DNA of 37,731 bases from Parashewanella hymeniacidonis (GTDB taxonomy: Bacteria; Pseudomonadota; Gammaproteobacteria; Enterobacterales; Shewanellaceae), in contig NZ_JAFEUN010000039.1 in assembly GCF_016900895.1 (NCBI RefSeq), forward strand, positions 1 to 37,731. Reading direction: 5' to 3'. Numbering within the stretch: position 1 is the first letter of the stretch; each line of letters opens with the position of its first letter. Shown piece by piece: positions 1 through 9,918 of this stretch. Position numbers and translations under genes: made by a program. The notes below the pieces were generated by a model that had not been told where the DNA came from, did not search any database, and was given only the letters and a program-made list of their open reading frames with translations.

Positions 1-1
1 G

Positions 2-100
2 AAACTTCCTCTTTATCTTGGATTTTTTGAGTTTGTACATAACGTTGGTTTACGAGGTAAAGGACTGCTAGAACCACTCATTCAGCTGTTGGTTACCTAG
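2..100 (+). CDS. C-terminal end of an unidentified protein (5' truncated by window edge)
   Basis: An open frame runs from base 2 to a TAG at 98-100 and encodes 32 residues beginning KLPLYLGFFEFVHNV and ending PLIQLLVT. The mix of hydrophobic, glycine and charged residues looks like a real C-terminus rather than random frame, but I do not recognise the family. Only the last part of the gene lies in the window, so the function cannot be judged. Confidence 0.35.
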   Translation, partial: KLPLYLGFFEFVHNVGLRGKGLLEPLIQLLVT

Positions 101-289
101 CAGTTTGAAATCCAATATGAGCCTTTTTTGATTACGAACCGAAACCGAAACACGTTTATGTCCAAAAATGTGTTGCGTTCTTTATGACAAGTTATTTCTC
201 ATACCTACTGGTAATGAGACTATTTAAGCAGTTTATCCTGATTTACAACTCTCAAATATCGAGTTTTAACAACTCGCTCAAAATCTTAT
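101..289. other. Non-coding spacer, no gene seen
   Basis: AT-rich spacer between the partial gene at the left edge and the palindrome at 290-324. It holds one small dyad, CGAGTT/AACTCG at 260-265 and 271-276. No convincing open frame, tRNA or strong promoter was seen. Confidence 0.4.
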
Positions 290-324
290 TGCAGTCGGGT
301 ATTAGTCTTTATTACCCGACTGCA
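290..324. terminator. 12-bp perfect hairpin, probable terminator
   Basis: TGCAGTCGGGTA (290-301) pairs perfectly with TACCCGACTGCA (313-324) across an 11-nt loop. It lies between a gene ending at 100 on the plus strand and the glutathione S-transferase gene ending at 361 on the minus strand, so it could stop transcription from both sides. Neither side has a strong U-run, so intrinsic termination is likely but not certain. Confidence 0.5.
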
Positions 325-360
325 CAAAAAACATAAAATACTTACATCAAACCAACTTAA

Positions 361-969
361 TCATCCAAAACTCGCCGCTTTTTTATAAGCATCTCGGCTT
401 TGCACACGTTCGAGATAATCCTGAGTATTCAGGCGACTTTCCAGTAAACCTATTCGATGTGCGACTTCTAGTGTAAATGTCATCATGATGTCTGCTGCGG
501 TGAAGTTTTCACCAGCAAAGAAAGGTTTGTTCTCTAATGTGGTCTCGATATAACCAAAATCCAGCGCGACTTCTTTACCAATATAGTGATCCATGGCCTG
601 TGTGCCGTCTCTCGTTTCCATTTGCATGAATAAAGTGGAAATGACAGGCAAGCCGAGGGAACCTTTGGCAAAGTGAAGCCATTCTAAATACGCATAGTAT
701 TCAGGTGATCCCGCTTGAGGACGAAGTGCTCCGAGTTCATTTTGATTTAAAATGTACTCCATAATGGCACCTGATTCACACAAGGTAACATCGCCGTCGA
801 CGATGACAGGCGCTTTCGCCAGCGGATGAATCGCTTTTAAACTCTCAGGTGCTAATTGGGTAATGGGATCACGTTGATGGTTAATTAATTGATACGGAAG
901 ATTCAGCTCTTCCAATAACCATAAAACACGCTTAGAACGAGATTGATTTAAGTGGTGGACTGTTATCAT
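361..969 (-). CDS. Glutathione S-transferase family protein
   Basis: 202 residues, the usual length of a bacterial GST. The N-terminal thioredoxin-like domain (about 1-80) has the typical pattern: a beta strand, then NQSRSKRVLWLLEELNLPY with the expected N-terminal Ser region, the cis-Pro segment KAPVIVDGD and the glutathione-contact ESGAIMEYI. The rest is the all-helical GST_C domain, with the conserved ENFTAADIMMTF cap motif. It probably conjugates glutathione to, or reduces, electrophiles in the cytosol; the substrate cannot be told from sequence. It lies 71 nt downstream of the YqhD-type reductase on the same strand and probably belongs to that operon. The ATG at 969 has a weak GAG site about six bases upstream. 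Confidence 0.88.
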   Translation of the reverse strand: MITVHHLNQSRSKRVLWLLEELNLPYQLINHQRDPITQLAPESLKAIHPLAKAPVIVDGDVTLCESGAIMEYILNQNELGALRPQAGSPEYYAYLEWLHFAKGSLGLPVISTLFMQMETRDGTQAMDHYIGKEVALDFGYIETTLENKPFFAGENFTAADIMMTFTLEVAHRIGLLESRLNTQDYLERVQSRDAYKKAASFG

Positions 970-1040
970 AAGTAACTCGACTTAAAGACTGAGAATAGAG
1001 CAAAGCACTTTGGTTCAGTGCGTTGCGTGATGAATGATGA

Positions 1041-2198
1041 TTACAATGCTTTTTCTAAAATTTGCTTGCTCACGGCTAAAGTAATGTCACTGTGTTCACC
1101 CAGTGCAACCATGCCGTGTTGCTCTAACATACTCACGAGATCATCAATATCTTTTTCACTGATATTGACATCAGACAATCGAGTTGGCACGTCCATTTGT
1201 TTAAAGAATGCTTCTGTTTTTGCAATGGCTTTATCAATTTTTACAGTTTCATCTTCATCCGTAATTTGCCATACACGCTCAGCATACTGAACCAGCTTTT
1301 CACGCTTTTCTTGGCGCTTCACTTTCATAACAGCAGGTAGCACGATTGACCGAGTTCTTGCGTGATCGATGCCAAAGCCACCCGTTAATTCGTGGCCTAT
1401 CATATGGGTTGACCAATCTTGTGGCACACCAGCGCCAATAAGTCCATTCAAGGCCATGGTTGCCGACCACATGATGTTAGCACGAACTTCTAAGTCCTCA
1501 TTGCTTTGAGCAGCTAAAGCTTTAGGCCCTTCTTCTATCAAGGTTTGTAACAGCCCTTCAGCAAATCGGTCTTGTACTTTCGCATTAACACTGTAAGTAA
1601 GGTATTGCTCAATGGTGTGAACAAATGCGTCGATAACACCGTTGCTGATCTGACGGTCTGACAGTGACAACGTCACCTTTGGATCCAATACCGCAAACTG
1701 AGGACGTACAATTGGGCTTGAGAATGGCAGTTTATGACCGTCACGAGTCACGACTGAGTTACCATTACTTTCAGAACCGGTTGCAGGAAGAGTCAGCACC
1801 GCCCCCATTGGTAATGCAGCAGTAATAGGTGTTTGTTTTGCTAGAATGTCCCACGGGTCGTCACCGTTAAATAATGCCGCAGCGGCAATGAATTTACAGC
1901 CATCAACCACGGAACCACCACCCACAGCTAATAAATAGTCCACATCGTGTTGTTTAATCAACTGCTGCGCTTTCATTAGCGTGTCGTATTTAGGGTTTGG
2001 CTCAATACCAGAGAATTCAAACCAAGTGTGTTCTGACAGTGCATTTACCACTTGGTCGTACACGCCATTTTGCTTAATTGAACCACCGCCATACACAAGC
2101 AATACTTTTGCATTTGCAGGGATCTCAGTTGCGATCATCTTAATTTGATCTTCACCAAAGTGGCTTTTAGTTGGATTTTGAAATGTGAAATTTAACAA
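1041..2198 (-). CDS. yqhD: Iron-containing alcohol dehydrogenase, YqhD/BdhA-type NADPH-dependent aldehyde reductase
   Basis: 385 residues that match the E. coli YqhD pattern along the whole length. Visible features are the nucleotide-binding loops YGGGSIKQNG (about 36-45) and VGGGSVVDG (about 92-100), the TLPATGSESN segment, and metal ligands expected at D190, H194, H265 and H279. The family reduces short-chain and lipid-derived aldehydes with NADPH in the cytosol. The start is a TTG at 2196-2198: there is no ATG in a suitable place, the sequence MLNFTFQNPT aligns with the YqhD N-terminus, and a GAGGG site lies seven bases upstream. It follows the DJ-1/PfpI gene by 14 nt and is followed by a GST, which suggests a reactive-carbonyl defence operon. 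Confidence 0.92.
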   Translation of the reverse strand: MLNFTFQNPTKSHFGEDQIKMIATEIPANAKVLLVYGGGSIKQNGVYDQVVNALSEHTWFEFSGIEPNPKYDTLMKAQQLIKQHDVDYLLAVGGGSVVDGCKFIAAAALFNGDDPWDILAKQTPITAALPMGAVLTLPATGSESNGNSVVTRDGHKLPFSSPIVRPQFAVLDPKVTLSLSDRQISNGVIDAFVHTIEQYLTYSVNAKVQDRFAEGLLQTLIEEGPKALAAQSNEDLEVRANIMWSATMALNGLIGAGVPQDWSTHMIGHELTGGFGIDHARTRSIVLPAVMKVKRQEKREKLVQYAERVWQITDEDETVKIDKAIAKTEAFFKQMDVPTRLSDVNISEKDIDDLVSMLEQHGMVALGEHSDITLAVSKQILEKAL

Positions 2199-2212
2199 AG
2201 TGATACCCTCGA

Positions 2213-2902
2213 TTATGCAATAATTTGTTGAACTAGTTTTTTAGCGACTAACTCTGAGCTGGCTGGGTTTTGACCTGAAATGATCAGTCCATCTTGCACC
2301 GCTAATGCACTCCAATCATCCACTTTTTGATAATCAGCGCCTCGCTTGATCAGCTCATCTTCCAATAAAAACGGTACGATATCCGTGAGCTGAACTGCCG
2401 CCTCTTCAGTGTTTGTAAAGCCGGAAACCGCTTTACCTTTAATGGCAAGCTCACCGCTTGCGTCTTTCACGTTTAATAACGCTGCGGTTGCATGGCAGAC
2501 TGCGGCAACGGGTTTTTGAGCCGCTAAAAACTGCTCGATCAACTCAATAGACGTTTGATTATCAGCCAGATCCCATAATGGCCCATGACCACCCGGATAA
2601 AAAACAGCATCGAATTGTTGTTGATCGATCGTTGATAACACATGGGTATTCATCACTGCTTGCTGCGCCGTTTTATCTTTATCGAAACGATGCGTTGATG
2701 CTGTTTGGAAATCTTCTAATTCACTTTTAGGGTCAATAGGCGCTTGACCACCAGCCGGTGAAGCCAGTGTTACTTCAAAGCCTGCATCAATGAATGTGTA
2801 ATAAGGTGAGGCAAATTCTTCAATCCAAAATCCTGTTTTTTCTCCACTATCACCTAAAGTATCGTGAGACGTTAATACCATTAATACTTTCTGTACACTC
2901 AT
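2213..2902 (-). CDS. DJ-1/PfpI family protein (Hsp31-like glyoxalase III / type 1 glutamine amidotransferase-like)
   Basis: 229 residues with a class I glutamine amidotransferase-like fold. The nucleophile elbow AAVCHATAAL puts the reactive cysteine at C136, followed by H137. The acidic partner is probably E28 or E29 in GFWIEEF, and YPGGHGPLWDL is the oxyanion loop. The N-terminus KVLMVLTSHDTLGDSGEKTGF is typical of the Hsp31-like group, whose members convert methylglyoxal to lactate without glutathione and/or act as chaperones. It is the first gene of the minus-strand unit with YqhD and GST, and it starts divergently from a LysR regulator. AGGTC lies just before the ATG at 2902. Which activity it has, glyoxalase, deglycase or chaperone, cannot be decided from sequence. 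Confidence 0.88.
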   Translation of the reverse strand: MSVQKVLMVLTSHDTLGDSGEKTGFWIEEFASPYYTFIDAGFEVTLASPAGGQAPIDPKSELEDFQTASTHRFDKDKTAQQAVMNTHVLSTIDQQQFDAVFYPGGHGPLWDLADNQTSIELIEQFLAAQKPVAAVCHATAALLNVKDASGELAIKGKAVSGFTNTEEAAVQLTDIVPFLLEDELIKRGADYQKVDDWSALAVQDGLIISGQNPASSELVAKKLVQQIIA

Positions 2903-2977
2903 ATTGACCTCTAATCATTTAAAGTAACTATTTGTCAGACAGTCTACAACAGTATATTAATAAGAATAATGCAGATT

Positions 2978-3001
2978 ATATTGATATCTTTGTATCAATA
3001 T
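2978..3001. promoter_or_regulatory. Perfect 9-bp dyad, probable LysR operator
   Basis: ATATTGATA (2978-2986) and TATCAATAT (2993-3001) are exact inverted repeats with a 6-nt spacer. The site lies in the 137-bp gap between the divergent PfpI gene and the LysR gene. LysR proteins typically bind AT-rich interrupted dyads of the T-N11-A type in such gaps, and this site fits that form. Binding by the neighbouring LysR protein is an inference. Confidence 0.6.
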
Positions 3002-3039
3002 TTAATACAATGAAGTGACGATAACTTTGGAGGTGATCG

Positions 3040-3948
3040 GTGAATATTTCTTTTGAGCAATTGAAAAGTATGGTGGTGTTTTCACACGTCATTGAACAAG
3101 GCACACTCAGTGGTGCAGCTAAACACATTGGGTTATCGCGAGCAGTGGTCAGTTACCACATTAAAAAGCTTGAGAGTCAACTTGGCATCAAGTTACTGAA
3201 TCGCTCAACTCGTACCTTGTCACTCACCGAGGCCGGAAACGATTACTATCAGTATTGCCGCACAATTGCCGAGCAAGCTTCTGCTGCAAATCAACAAATC
3301 GAAAACCTGAAACACGAGCCTGTCGGATTAATTAAGATCACTTGTCCCGTGAACATCGGATTACAAACCATCGTCCCTGCACTCAATGATTTTAGAAGCC
3401 TCTACCCCAAAATTGAACTCGACGTCATGCTCACCGATGAAGTGGTTAATATCATGAAAGAAGGTATTGACCTGGCAATTCGTGGCGCACCGCTGGCAGA
3501 TTCAGGTTTGCAAGCCACTCAACTGTCGACACTTAAAACGTGCTTATGTGGTTCACCTTCTTATTTTAAGAAATTTGGTTTCCCTAAGCACCCAACGGAC
3601 TTAAATCAGCATCAATGGGTAATCTACAAGCTAACATCATCAGCACTTGAGTTAACCAAAGGTAGTCGCTCATTTAGTATTGAAATGAACGGCACAATCC
3701 AGACCAATAATGCTTCGGCAAGAACCGCATTTGTTGAAGGTGGGCATGGACTTGCTCGTATTCCTGCTTATGATGCCAAACCAAAAATTGAAAGCGGTAC
3801 GTTGGTGTCAGTGTTAGACGATTACACGATGAAGGACATTAAGGTCTTTGGCGTGTTTCCCCCCGGAAATGCCGACTCTAAAAAAATACGTTTACTGATC
3901 GACTATTTAAAAGCACACTTTTCAAGGCCTGAGGCCACTGTGCGTTAA
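3040..3948 (+). CDS. LysR family transcriptional regulator
   Basis: 302 residues, standard for the family. Residues 5-64 form the winged HTH (EQGTLSGAAKHIGLSRAVVSYHIKKLESQLG, then LLNRSTRTLSLTEAG). The remainder is the LysR substrate-binding domain, with strands such as LIKITCPVNIGLQTIVPAL and LDVMLTDEVVNIMKEGIDLAIR. The start is GTG at 3040, chosen because a complete GGAGGTGAT ribosome site precedes it (3029-3037). The gene is divergent from the PfpI-yqhD-GST unit and separated from it by a perfect dyad, so it most likely controls that unit and itself. The inducer is unknown; a reactive aldehyde or quinone would fit the neighbours. Confidence 0.92.
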   Translation: MNISFEQLKSMVVFSHVIEQGTLSGAAKHIGLSRAVVSYHIKKLESQLGIKLLNRSTRTLSLTEAGNDYYQYCRTIAEQASAANQQIENLKHEPVGLIKITCPVNIGLQTIVPALNDFRSLYPKIELDVMLTDEVVNIMKEGIDLAIRGAPLADSGLQATQLSTLKTCLCGSPSYFKKFGFPKHPTDLNQHQWVIYKLTSSALELTKGSRSFSIEMNGTIQTNNASARTAFVEGGHGLARIPAYDAKPKIESGTLVSVLDDYTMKDIKVFGVFPPGNADSKKIRLLIDYLKAHFSRPEATVR

Positions 3949-4000
3949 TATTCCGTCCGATTGCAATCTTTTGCTTCAGCTTGATGCACTACTAATGACA

Positions 4001-4041
4001 TTGAAACGTATGCTGCAAACTTATTGCGTCATACGTTTCAA
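4001..4041. terminator. 12-bp perfect palindrome between convergent genes
   Basis: TTGAAACGTATG (4001-4012) pairs exactly with CATACGTTTCAA (4030-4041); an inner GCAA/TTGC (4015-4018/4024-4027) extends the stem. It sits between the convergent LysR and rsmI genes, the place for a bidirectional terminator. No U-tract follows on either strand, so another role is possible. Confidence 0.45.
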
Positions 4042-4063
4042 ACGAGGGGTGAGGAATAAAAAA

Positions 4064-4906
4064 TTATAAGCCGAGTTCTAAACCATGCTTATATAGGGCA
4101 TTTTTCTTTAAACCATGAATTTGTGCCGTTAAAGCTGCAGCCTTCTTTAATGGCAATTCAGTGCAAAGGATTTTCAGAGTTTCGATAGATTCAGCAGGTA
4201 AAGCATCTTGAGCCGCAGTTTCTGCACCATGAATCATCAGTACCATTTCACCGCGTTGCTGATTTGAGTCAGACTCAACGTTGTTCAGCACCTCCGCTAC
4301 CGTTCCAGATAAAAAAGTCTCAAACGTTTTAGTAAGTTCACGTGCCATAACCATTTGTCGGTCAGCACCAAAGCTATTCAACATCGACTGCAAGCTTTGA
4401 ATAATTCGATGTGGTGACTCGTAAAAAATGAGAGTACGAGGATCATCGACTAATGCTTTGAGCTTGTCTGTTCTGCCTTTCTCTTTCGCAGGTAAAAAAC
4501 CTTCGAACGAAAAACGGTCAGATGGCAAACCAGAGCCACTCAGTGCAGTAATTGCAGCACAAGCACCCGGTAAAGGAATGACATCAAATCCCGCCTCACG
4601 AACGTAATTAACTAAATGATAGCCAGGATCAGAAATTAACGGCGTCCCCGCATCTGAGATTAAAGCAATTGAACCGCCATTCTTTAATTTTTCGACAACA
4701 CCTGCAGCACGATCTCGCTCATTATGATCATGAATGGCGATAGTTTTGGTATTAACACCAAAGTGCTTCAATAATTTACCGCTATGACGAGTATCTTCAC
4801 ATGCGATTAAGCTCACTTGATTGAGAACCTCAAGCGCCCTTGGGGTTAGATCTTCAAGGTTGCCGATAGGCGTCGGCACGATATAAAGCGCTACTGCGTG
4901 TTCCAT
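4064..4906 (-). CDS. rsmI: 16S rRNA (cytidine1402-2'-O)-methyltransferase
   Basis: 280 residues from the ATG at 4906. This is a tetrapyrrole-methylase-fold enzyme that uses S-adenosylmethionine to 2'-O-methylate C1402 in the decoding centre of 16S rRNA. Family marks are [19 protein letters not shown] at the N-terminus, [13 protein letters not shown], the SAM-site loop [17 protein letters not shown], and [12 protein letters not shown]. The frame is open for another 45 codons upstream, but that extension (cysteine- and aromatic-rich) does not resemble the family. The ATG at 4906 has a good site, TGAGGACTCC, just before it. It is divergent from lpoA with about 120 bp between starts, the arrangement common in gammaproteobacteria. 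Confidence 0.95.
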   Translation of the reverse strand: MEHAVALYIVPTPIGNLEDLTPRALEVLNQVSLIACEDTRHSGKLLKHFGVNTKTIAIHDHNERDRAAGVVEKLKNGGSIALISDAGTPLISDPGYHLVNYVREAGFDVIPLPGACAAITALSGSGLPSDRFSFEGFLPAKEKGRTDKLKALVDDPRTLIFYESPHRIIQSLQSMLNSFGADRQMVMARELTKTFETFLSGTVAEVLNNVESDSNQQRGEMVLMIHGAETAAQDALPAESIETLKILCTELPLKKAAALTAQIHGLKKNALYKHGLELGL

Positions 4907-5026
4907 GGAGTCCTCAATAATACGAATAACAGACTTTCGCCAAAGATAAGAGCAGGTTAAACTATCTGCAATTGAGACAGTGTAAAAACTGCAAAAACCG
5001 AATTCTACCATACAGAGAGTGAATCT

Positions 5027-6850
5027 GTGTTGAAAAGCCAAACGTTGAAGAAGTTTACCCCAATCTTGTTAAGCAGCTGCCTATTGTTTGCTTGTAACTC
5101 GACACCAAATAGACCGATCTCGAACCAACCGGTTTCAATGGAAGCTGTGACGCTTTCGGCACAGAGCTATTTGAAGCAGGCTAACAACACCAATTCTAAA
5201 CAACAAAAAGACAAATTGCTGTTGCTTGCCGTAAAAGCACACTTGAATGATAATCAAACTGAAGCCGCTGAAGAAATTTTACAGCGTTTATCTCAGAACT
5301 TAAGCGCATCGCCGACAATCCAAGCCCAGTACCGTTACTTATCCGCTAAAGTACTTTTGAAGCGCAAGCAATACGGCGAAGCATTACGTCAGCTAAAATA
5401 TACTTCTCAATGGCAACTGCCAACTTGGCAATGGCGTAACTATCACCAAACCCGTGCGTGGTTATATGAACAGCTGCAACAGCCGCTCATGCAAATTGCA
5501 GAGCTGAGCTTATTGAGTAAATTTGTAGATTCGCAAGAAGCCAATCAAGTAAACGATAATATTTGGCGTTTATTGAGACCGATCCCACAAGATCAACTTG
5601 CGGAGTTGGCGCAAAATGCAATTGAGCCATTAAATGCAGGTTGGTTGCAGCTCGCTTATATCGCCAAACATTATGGTGCCGATCCAAATCAGTTGATCAG
5701 CTATTTAGGACGCTGGCAACGTCAGCACAAAAGCCACCCTGCAGCATTAAAACTGCCATCTGATCTAGAAAAAGCGCTGAATACGCAACCTTATACGCCA
5801 AAGAAAATTGCGGTGTTGCTTCCACTTTCTGGTGATAAAGGTGAAATAGCCAATCCAGTAAGAGTGGGGATTCTAAGCCGTTATCTCAAAGAGCCTGAAG
5901 GAAATGTACAACTTGAATTTTATGATACAGCCACAGACCCAATTGCGGCTTATCAAAAGGCATTAACTGAAGGTGCTGAGTTTGTTATTGGTCCACTGCT
6001 GCCAGGCAACCTGAACAAGTTAAAACAATACCAAGCTCAAAATCCGAGCCCTGTTCCTCAACTGTATTTAAATCAAGTTGAGCAATTTACCCCGAGTGAA
6101 AATCAGTTTTACTTTTCATTATCGCCGCAACAAGAAGCTGTAGACGCTGCGATGCACATGTTTCGTTCGAATATTAAAACACCACTGATTTTTGCCAGCA
6201 ATAATAATATTGGTCACCGAATGGCAGCTGCGTTCAACGAAGAATGGCAACGTTTAACAGAACAACCAGCCGAAGTTCATTTTTACGACAGTGGCGACAA
6301 AATGAAAGTCACGGTTCAAAAAGCAATGGGCGTAGCAGACAGCAAAGCTCGCATTGCAAAAATGAAAGCTGCTGTCGGTCGAAAATTAAAAGCGGATTTT
6401 CGTTCTCGACGTGATATTGATGCGATTTACATGATTGCCAGCGCTCGAGATTTACCGCTATTAAAACCTTTTATTGATGTGAACTTTAGTGTATTTACTA
6501 AACCAGTTCCTCTGTATACCACGAGCCGCAGTCGTCCAAATGGAGATATTCGTCGCTCAAAAACAGAATATGATGGCGTGACAATCAGTGAAGCGCCATG
6601 GCTTATGCAAAATACACCAGATAACCGTATCGTCGATAAGCTTTGGCCAACATGGAATAACGGTCAGCAACGTTTATATGCGATGGGCGTTGATGCACTA
6701 GAGTTGGTGGGTAAACTGGCTCAAATGCGTGCTTTCCCGGGTTTCCATTATAAAGGTGATAGCGGTTTACTTTCCGTCAATGAACAAGGTGTTATTGATC
6801 GTCAGTTGCAGTGGGGTAAATACCGCAGAGGATATTTACTGCCATTATGA
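5027..6850 (+). CDS. lpoA: Penicillin-binding protein activator LpoA
   Basis: 607 residues, somewhat shorter than E. coli LpoA. The N-terminus is a lipoprotein signal: positive start, hydrophobic stretch, then lipobox LFAC with the lipidated cysteine at C23. Residues about 40-240 are helical TPR-like repeats. From about 258 a periplasmic-binding-protein type I fold begins ([25 protein letters not shown]) and runs to the C-terminus. LpoA is an outer-membrane lipoprotein that reaches through the periplasm to stimulate the transpeptidase of PBP1A, whose gene is also in this window (25741-28308). The start is GTG at 5027 with AGAGAG upstream; TTG at 5030 is an alternative. Its stop overlaps the yraN start (ATGA). 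Confidence 0.92.
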   Translation: MLKSQTLKKFTPILLSSCLLFACNSTPNRPISNQPVSMEAVTLSAQSYLKQANNTNSKQQKDKLLLLAVKAHLNDNQTEAAEEILQRLSQNLSASPTIQAQYRYLSAKVLLKRKQYGEALRQLKYTSQWQLPTWQWRNYHQTRAWLYEQLQQPLMQIAELSLLSKFVDSQEANQVNDNIWRLLRPIPQDQLAELAQNAIEPLNAGWLQLAYIAKHYGADPNQLISYLGRWQRQHKSHPAALKLPSDLEKALNTQPYTPKKIAVLLPLSGDKGEIANPVRVGILSRYLKEPEGNVQLEFYDTATDPIAAYQKALTEGAEFVIGPLLPGNLNKLKQYQAQNPSPVPQLYLNQVEQFTPSENQFYFSLSPQQEAVDAAMHMFRSNIKTPLIFASNNNIGHRMAAAFNEEWQRLTEQPAEVHFYDSGDKMKVTVQKAMGVADSKARIAKMKAAVGRKLKADFRSRRDIDAIYMIASARDLPLLKPFIDVNFSVFTKPVPLYTTSRSRPNGDIRRSKTEYDGVTISEAPWLMQNTPDNRIVDKLWPTWNNGQQRLYAMGVDALELVGKLAQMRAFPGFHYKGDSGLLSVNEQGVIDRQLQWGKYRRGYLLPL

Positions 6851-7173
6851 ACAGAGGTCAGCAAGGAGAGCTGCAAGCCAAACAATACTTAGAGCAACAA
6901 GGGCTCACCTTTGTCGAGCAAAACGTTCGCTTTCCTTTTGGTGAGCTTGACCTTGTTATGCGTCAACAGAAACATTGGGTATTTGTTGAGGTAAAATACC
7001 GAAGTAACCCCAATTTTGGTGGCGCTGTGAATGCCGTTTCAGCCAAACAAGTACAGAGAATACGTAAAGCGACGGCTCATTACCTTCAACTGAAACGAAT
7101 CCAAGCTCCGTGTCGATTTGATGTGGTTGCTATTGATGGCAGTCACATTCAATGGATTAAAGGCGCATTTTAA
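6847..7173 (+). CDS. yraN: UPF0102 family protein YraN (predicted endonuclease fold)
   Basis: 108 residues. It has the UPF0102 signature: [16 protein letters not shown] at the N-terminus, then the restriction-endonuclease-like core [24 protein letters not shown], where GELDL and FVEVKYR supply the acidic and lysine residues (D-ExK pattern) expected of a PD-(D/E)XK nuclease. The biological role of YraN is not established. Its ATG overlaps the lpoA stop by four bases, which implies translational coupling in the lpoA-yraN-diaA-dolP order known from enterobacteria and Vibrio. Confidence 0.92.
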   Translation: MNRGQQGELQAKQYLEQQGLTFVEQNVRFPFGELDLVMRQQKHWVFVEVKYRSNPNFGGAVNAVSAKQVQRIRKATAHYLQLKRIQAPCRFDVVAIDGSHIQWIKGAF

Positions 7174-7188
7174 AGTTTCCTTTGATAA

Positions 7189-8384
<1,196 letters not shown>

Positions 8385-8395
8385 TCCCTATCTAT

Positions 8396-8424
8396 GTGGA
8401 CGATGATATCGTCCACTTAATTTT
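8396..8424 (+). terminator. Rho-independent terminator after dolP
   Basis: GTGGACGAT (8396-8404) pairs perfectly with ATCGTCCAC (8408-8416) around a 3-nt loop and is followed by TTAATTTT. It closes the lpoA-dolP operon and marks the left border of the accessory island. Confidence 0.85.
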
Positions 8425-8550
8425 CTGTGAAATAGAAAGATTAACTATCTTTAACCATCTTTTTTATAGCCATAGCGTCTTCATTAACAAAGCACAACAG
8501 CAATTTTTTTATTTCAGCTAATGCATCTGAAATACAGTAAGGAATCCAAT

Positions 8551-9918
8551 ATGGCGACAAGTAAGATAAATACAGCTCTTACTGACTCAACCCCTGCTTC
8601 AATACCCCCGAGCAGCCAACGCAATTTCTGGCGTAAGGCATTAGATTACATTAAGCCTAATCGCTGGAAGCTTCCTGCTCATGCCGCAGATAGAGGCAGG
8701 CAACTTATGGCTGTCACTGTTTTTTCCGCCAAAGATGCTCAAGAAGCTCAAACGCAACATGGCATGGTCAATCATACAAATATGCATCATTCAGCAGGAA
8801 TGAATATGGGGCATGGGGTCTCAATAGCCTCCCCTCACTCTTCAAATATGTCCCAATCTCATATGGCAATGCCACACTCTGAAACAATGAACACAACTGC
8901 AGCTCATACGCATTCTCCTCATATGCCAATGGGAGGTATGCATACAATGCCAATGACTGGTGGTGTTTTAACGGCAACAGCGACAATTGGTGGTGCTTTA
9001 AGCGTAGGTGCAGGTGTGATTTCTGTGGCAAATGCCTATCAGCTCGGCAAACATTGGGACCAAATGTCTGTACCAGAAAGAACTGGAGAAACCCTAAAAC
9101 TCACTGGAACTGTGGCTTTAGCTGGGGTTGGAGCAACGATTATAGGAGGACTCGCAACAGGAAGTGCAATGTCTGTAATGCCAGTTGTTGCTGCAGCTGG
9201 GCCAGCAGGGCTAGGTGCGATTGCTGCAGGTAATGTCATTATTGCCAGTTATCACGGTTATAAAGCTACCCGTGCTGGAGTGGATTTAAAGGCTATATCA
9301 AAACACGAAGCGCACATGCAACAAACTCATAATAAAACAGAAGTTGGTGAAACCTTGGTTAGCCGAGCCAAAGGAAAACTAAGATCTGACATTAAAACTC
9401 GTCTATTTAAAATTGGTGTACTGGCTTTAACAACAGTTGGTTTGGTGTTAGGGGCTGCATTAATCGCTGGCGCACTCGCCACCCCTGTAGGCTGGGTGGC
9501 TGCTGGTATTGTTGCAGCAGGGTTTATTGCCGGTGTCAGTCTTACTGTAGGATTATTCATTTACCGAAAGTATAAAGCCAAGCAAGAAGGTAATGATGCT
9601 GAAATCACAAAGAAGATACAGTTTGCACAACAAACGAAAGATCAAGTTCAACAGAGACTCGACTATGAATTAAAAGTTGGTGAGCTTAGGAGCATTCAAC
9701 AAGAAATAGATCGGCAAAGAGGAGCAGACAAACTACAATTAAAAAGACGTAGAGAGTGGTTTGTAACAAACTTAGACTTATTTAAACTCAATGAGGATAC
9801 TGCTCGTAACACACTATATACAAGTGCTGAGAGTATCACCTTGAAAGTGCTTGAGCTTAATGAAGACTATCTCATTGCAGCAACTAAGGCTTTGATTTCA
9901 GAAACAGATGAACACTAA
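8551..9918 (+). CDS. Large membrane protein with Met/His-rich tract, candidate type III secretion substrate (family unknown)
   Basis: 455 residues from the ATG at 8551, which has AAGGA upstream; the frame is open for ten more codons. I do not recognise the family. Residues 1-30 are Ser/Thr/Pro-rich with little charge, as in many type III secretion signals. Residues 70-136 are a low-complexity tract of 12 His and 13 Met. Then come Gly/Ala-rich hydrophobic segments at about 139-164, 183-246 (two segments), 297-322 and 323-358, and a charged, probably coiled-coil, tail to residue 430. Its end overlaps the next gene by 11 nt, and the third gene of the unit encodes a CesT-like chaperone. Effector or translocator is therefore the best guess; a metal-handling membrane protein is the alternative. 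Confidence 0.7.
   Translation: MATSKINTALTDSTPASIPPSSQRNFWRKALDYIKPNRWKLPAHAADRGRQLMAVTVFSAKDAQEAQTQHGMVNHTNMHHSAGMNMGHGVSIASPHSSNMSQSHMAMPHSETMNTTAAHTHSPHMPMGGMHTMPMTGGVLTATATIGGALSVGAGVISVANAYQLGKHWDQMSVPERTGETLKLTGTVALAGVGATIIGGLATGSAMSVMPVVAAAGPAGLGAIAAGNVIIASYHGYKATRAGVDLKAISKHEAHMQQTHNKTEVGETLVSRAKGKLRSDIKTRLFKIGVLALTTVGLVLGAALIAGALATPVGWVAAGIVAAGFIAGVSLTVGLFIYRKYKAKQEGNDAEITKKIQFAQQTKDQVQQRLDYELKVGELRSIQQEIDRQRGADKLQLKRRREWFVTNLDLFKLNEDTARNTLYTSAESITLKVLELNEDYLIAATKALISETDEH

Noticed and set aside
1018-1290. 90-codon plus-strand frame over the end of yqhD
   Set aside because: It lies antisense in a conserved gene, is Ser/Ile-rich and has no ribosome site; treated as a shadow frame.
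3010-3020. ATG-containing alternative start for the LysR gene
   Set aside because: The nearby ATG is out of frame or followed by stops, whereas GTG at 3040 has a full GGAGGTGAT site and begins the HTH domain correctly.
4907-5041. Upstream extension of the rsmI reading frame (45 codons)
   Set aside because: The extension is unlike the family and overlaps the lpoA start. The ATG at 4906 has a good ribosome site and matches the RsmI N-terminus.
8758-8955. Large island protein as a classical CopA/CopB copper-resistance protein
   Set aside because: Only the Met/His tract is similar. There is no signal peptide, multicopper oxidase motif or outer-membrane barrel, and the gene is coupled to chaperone-like genes.
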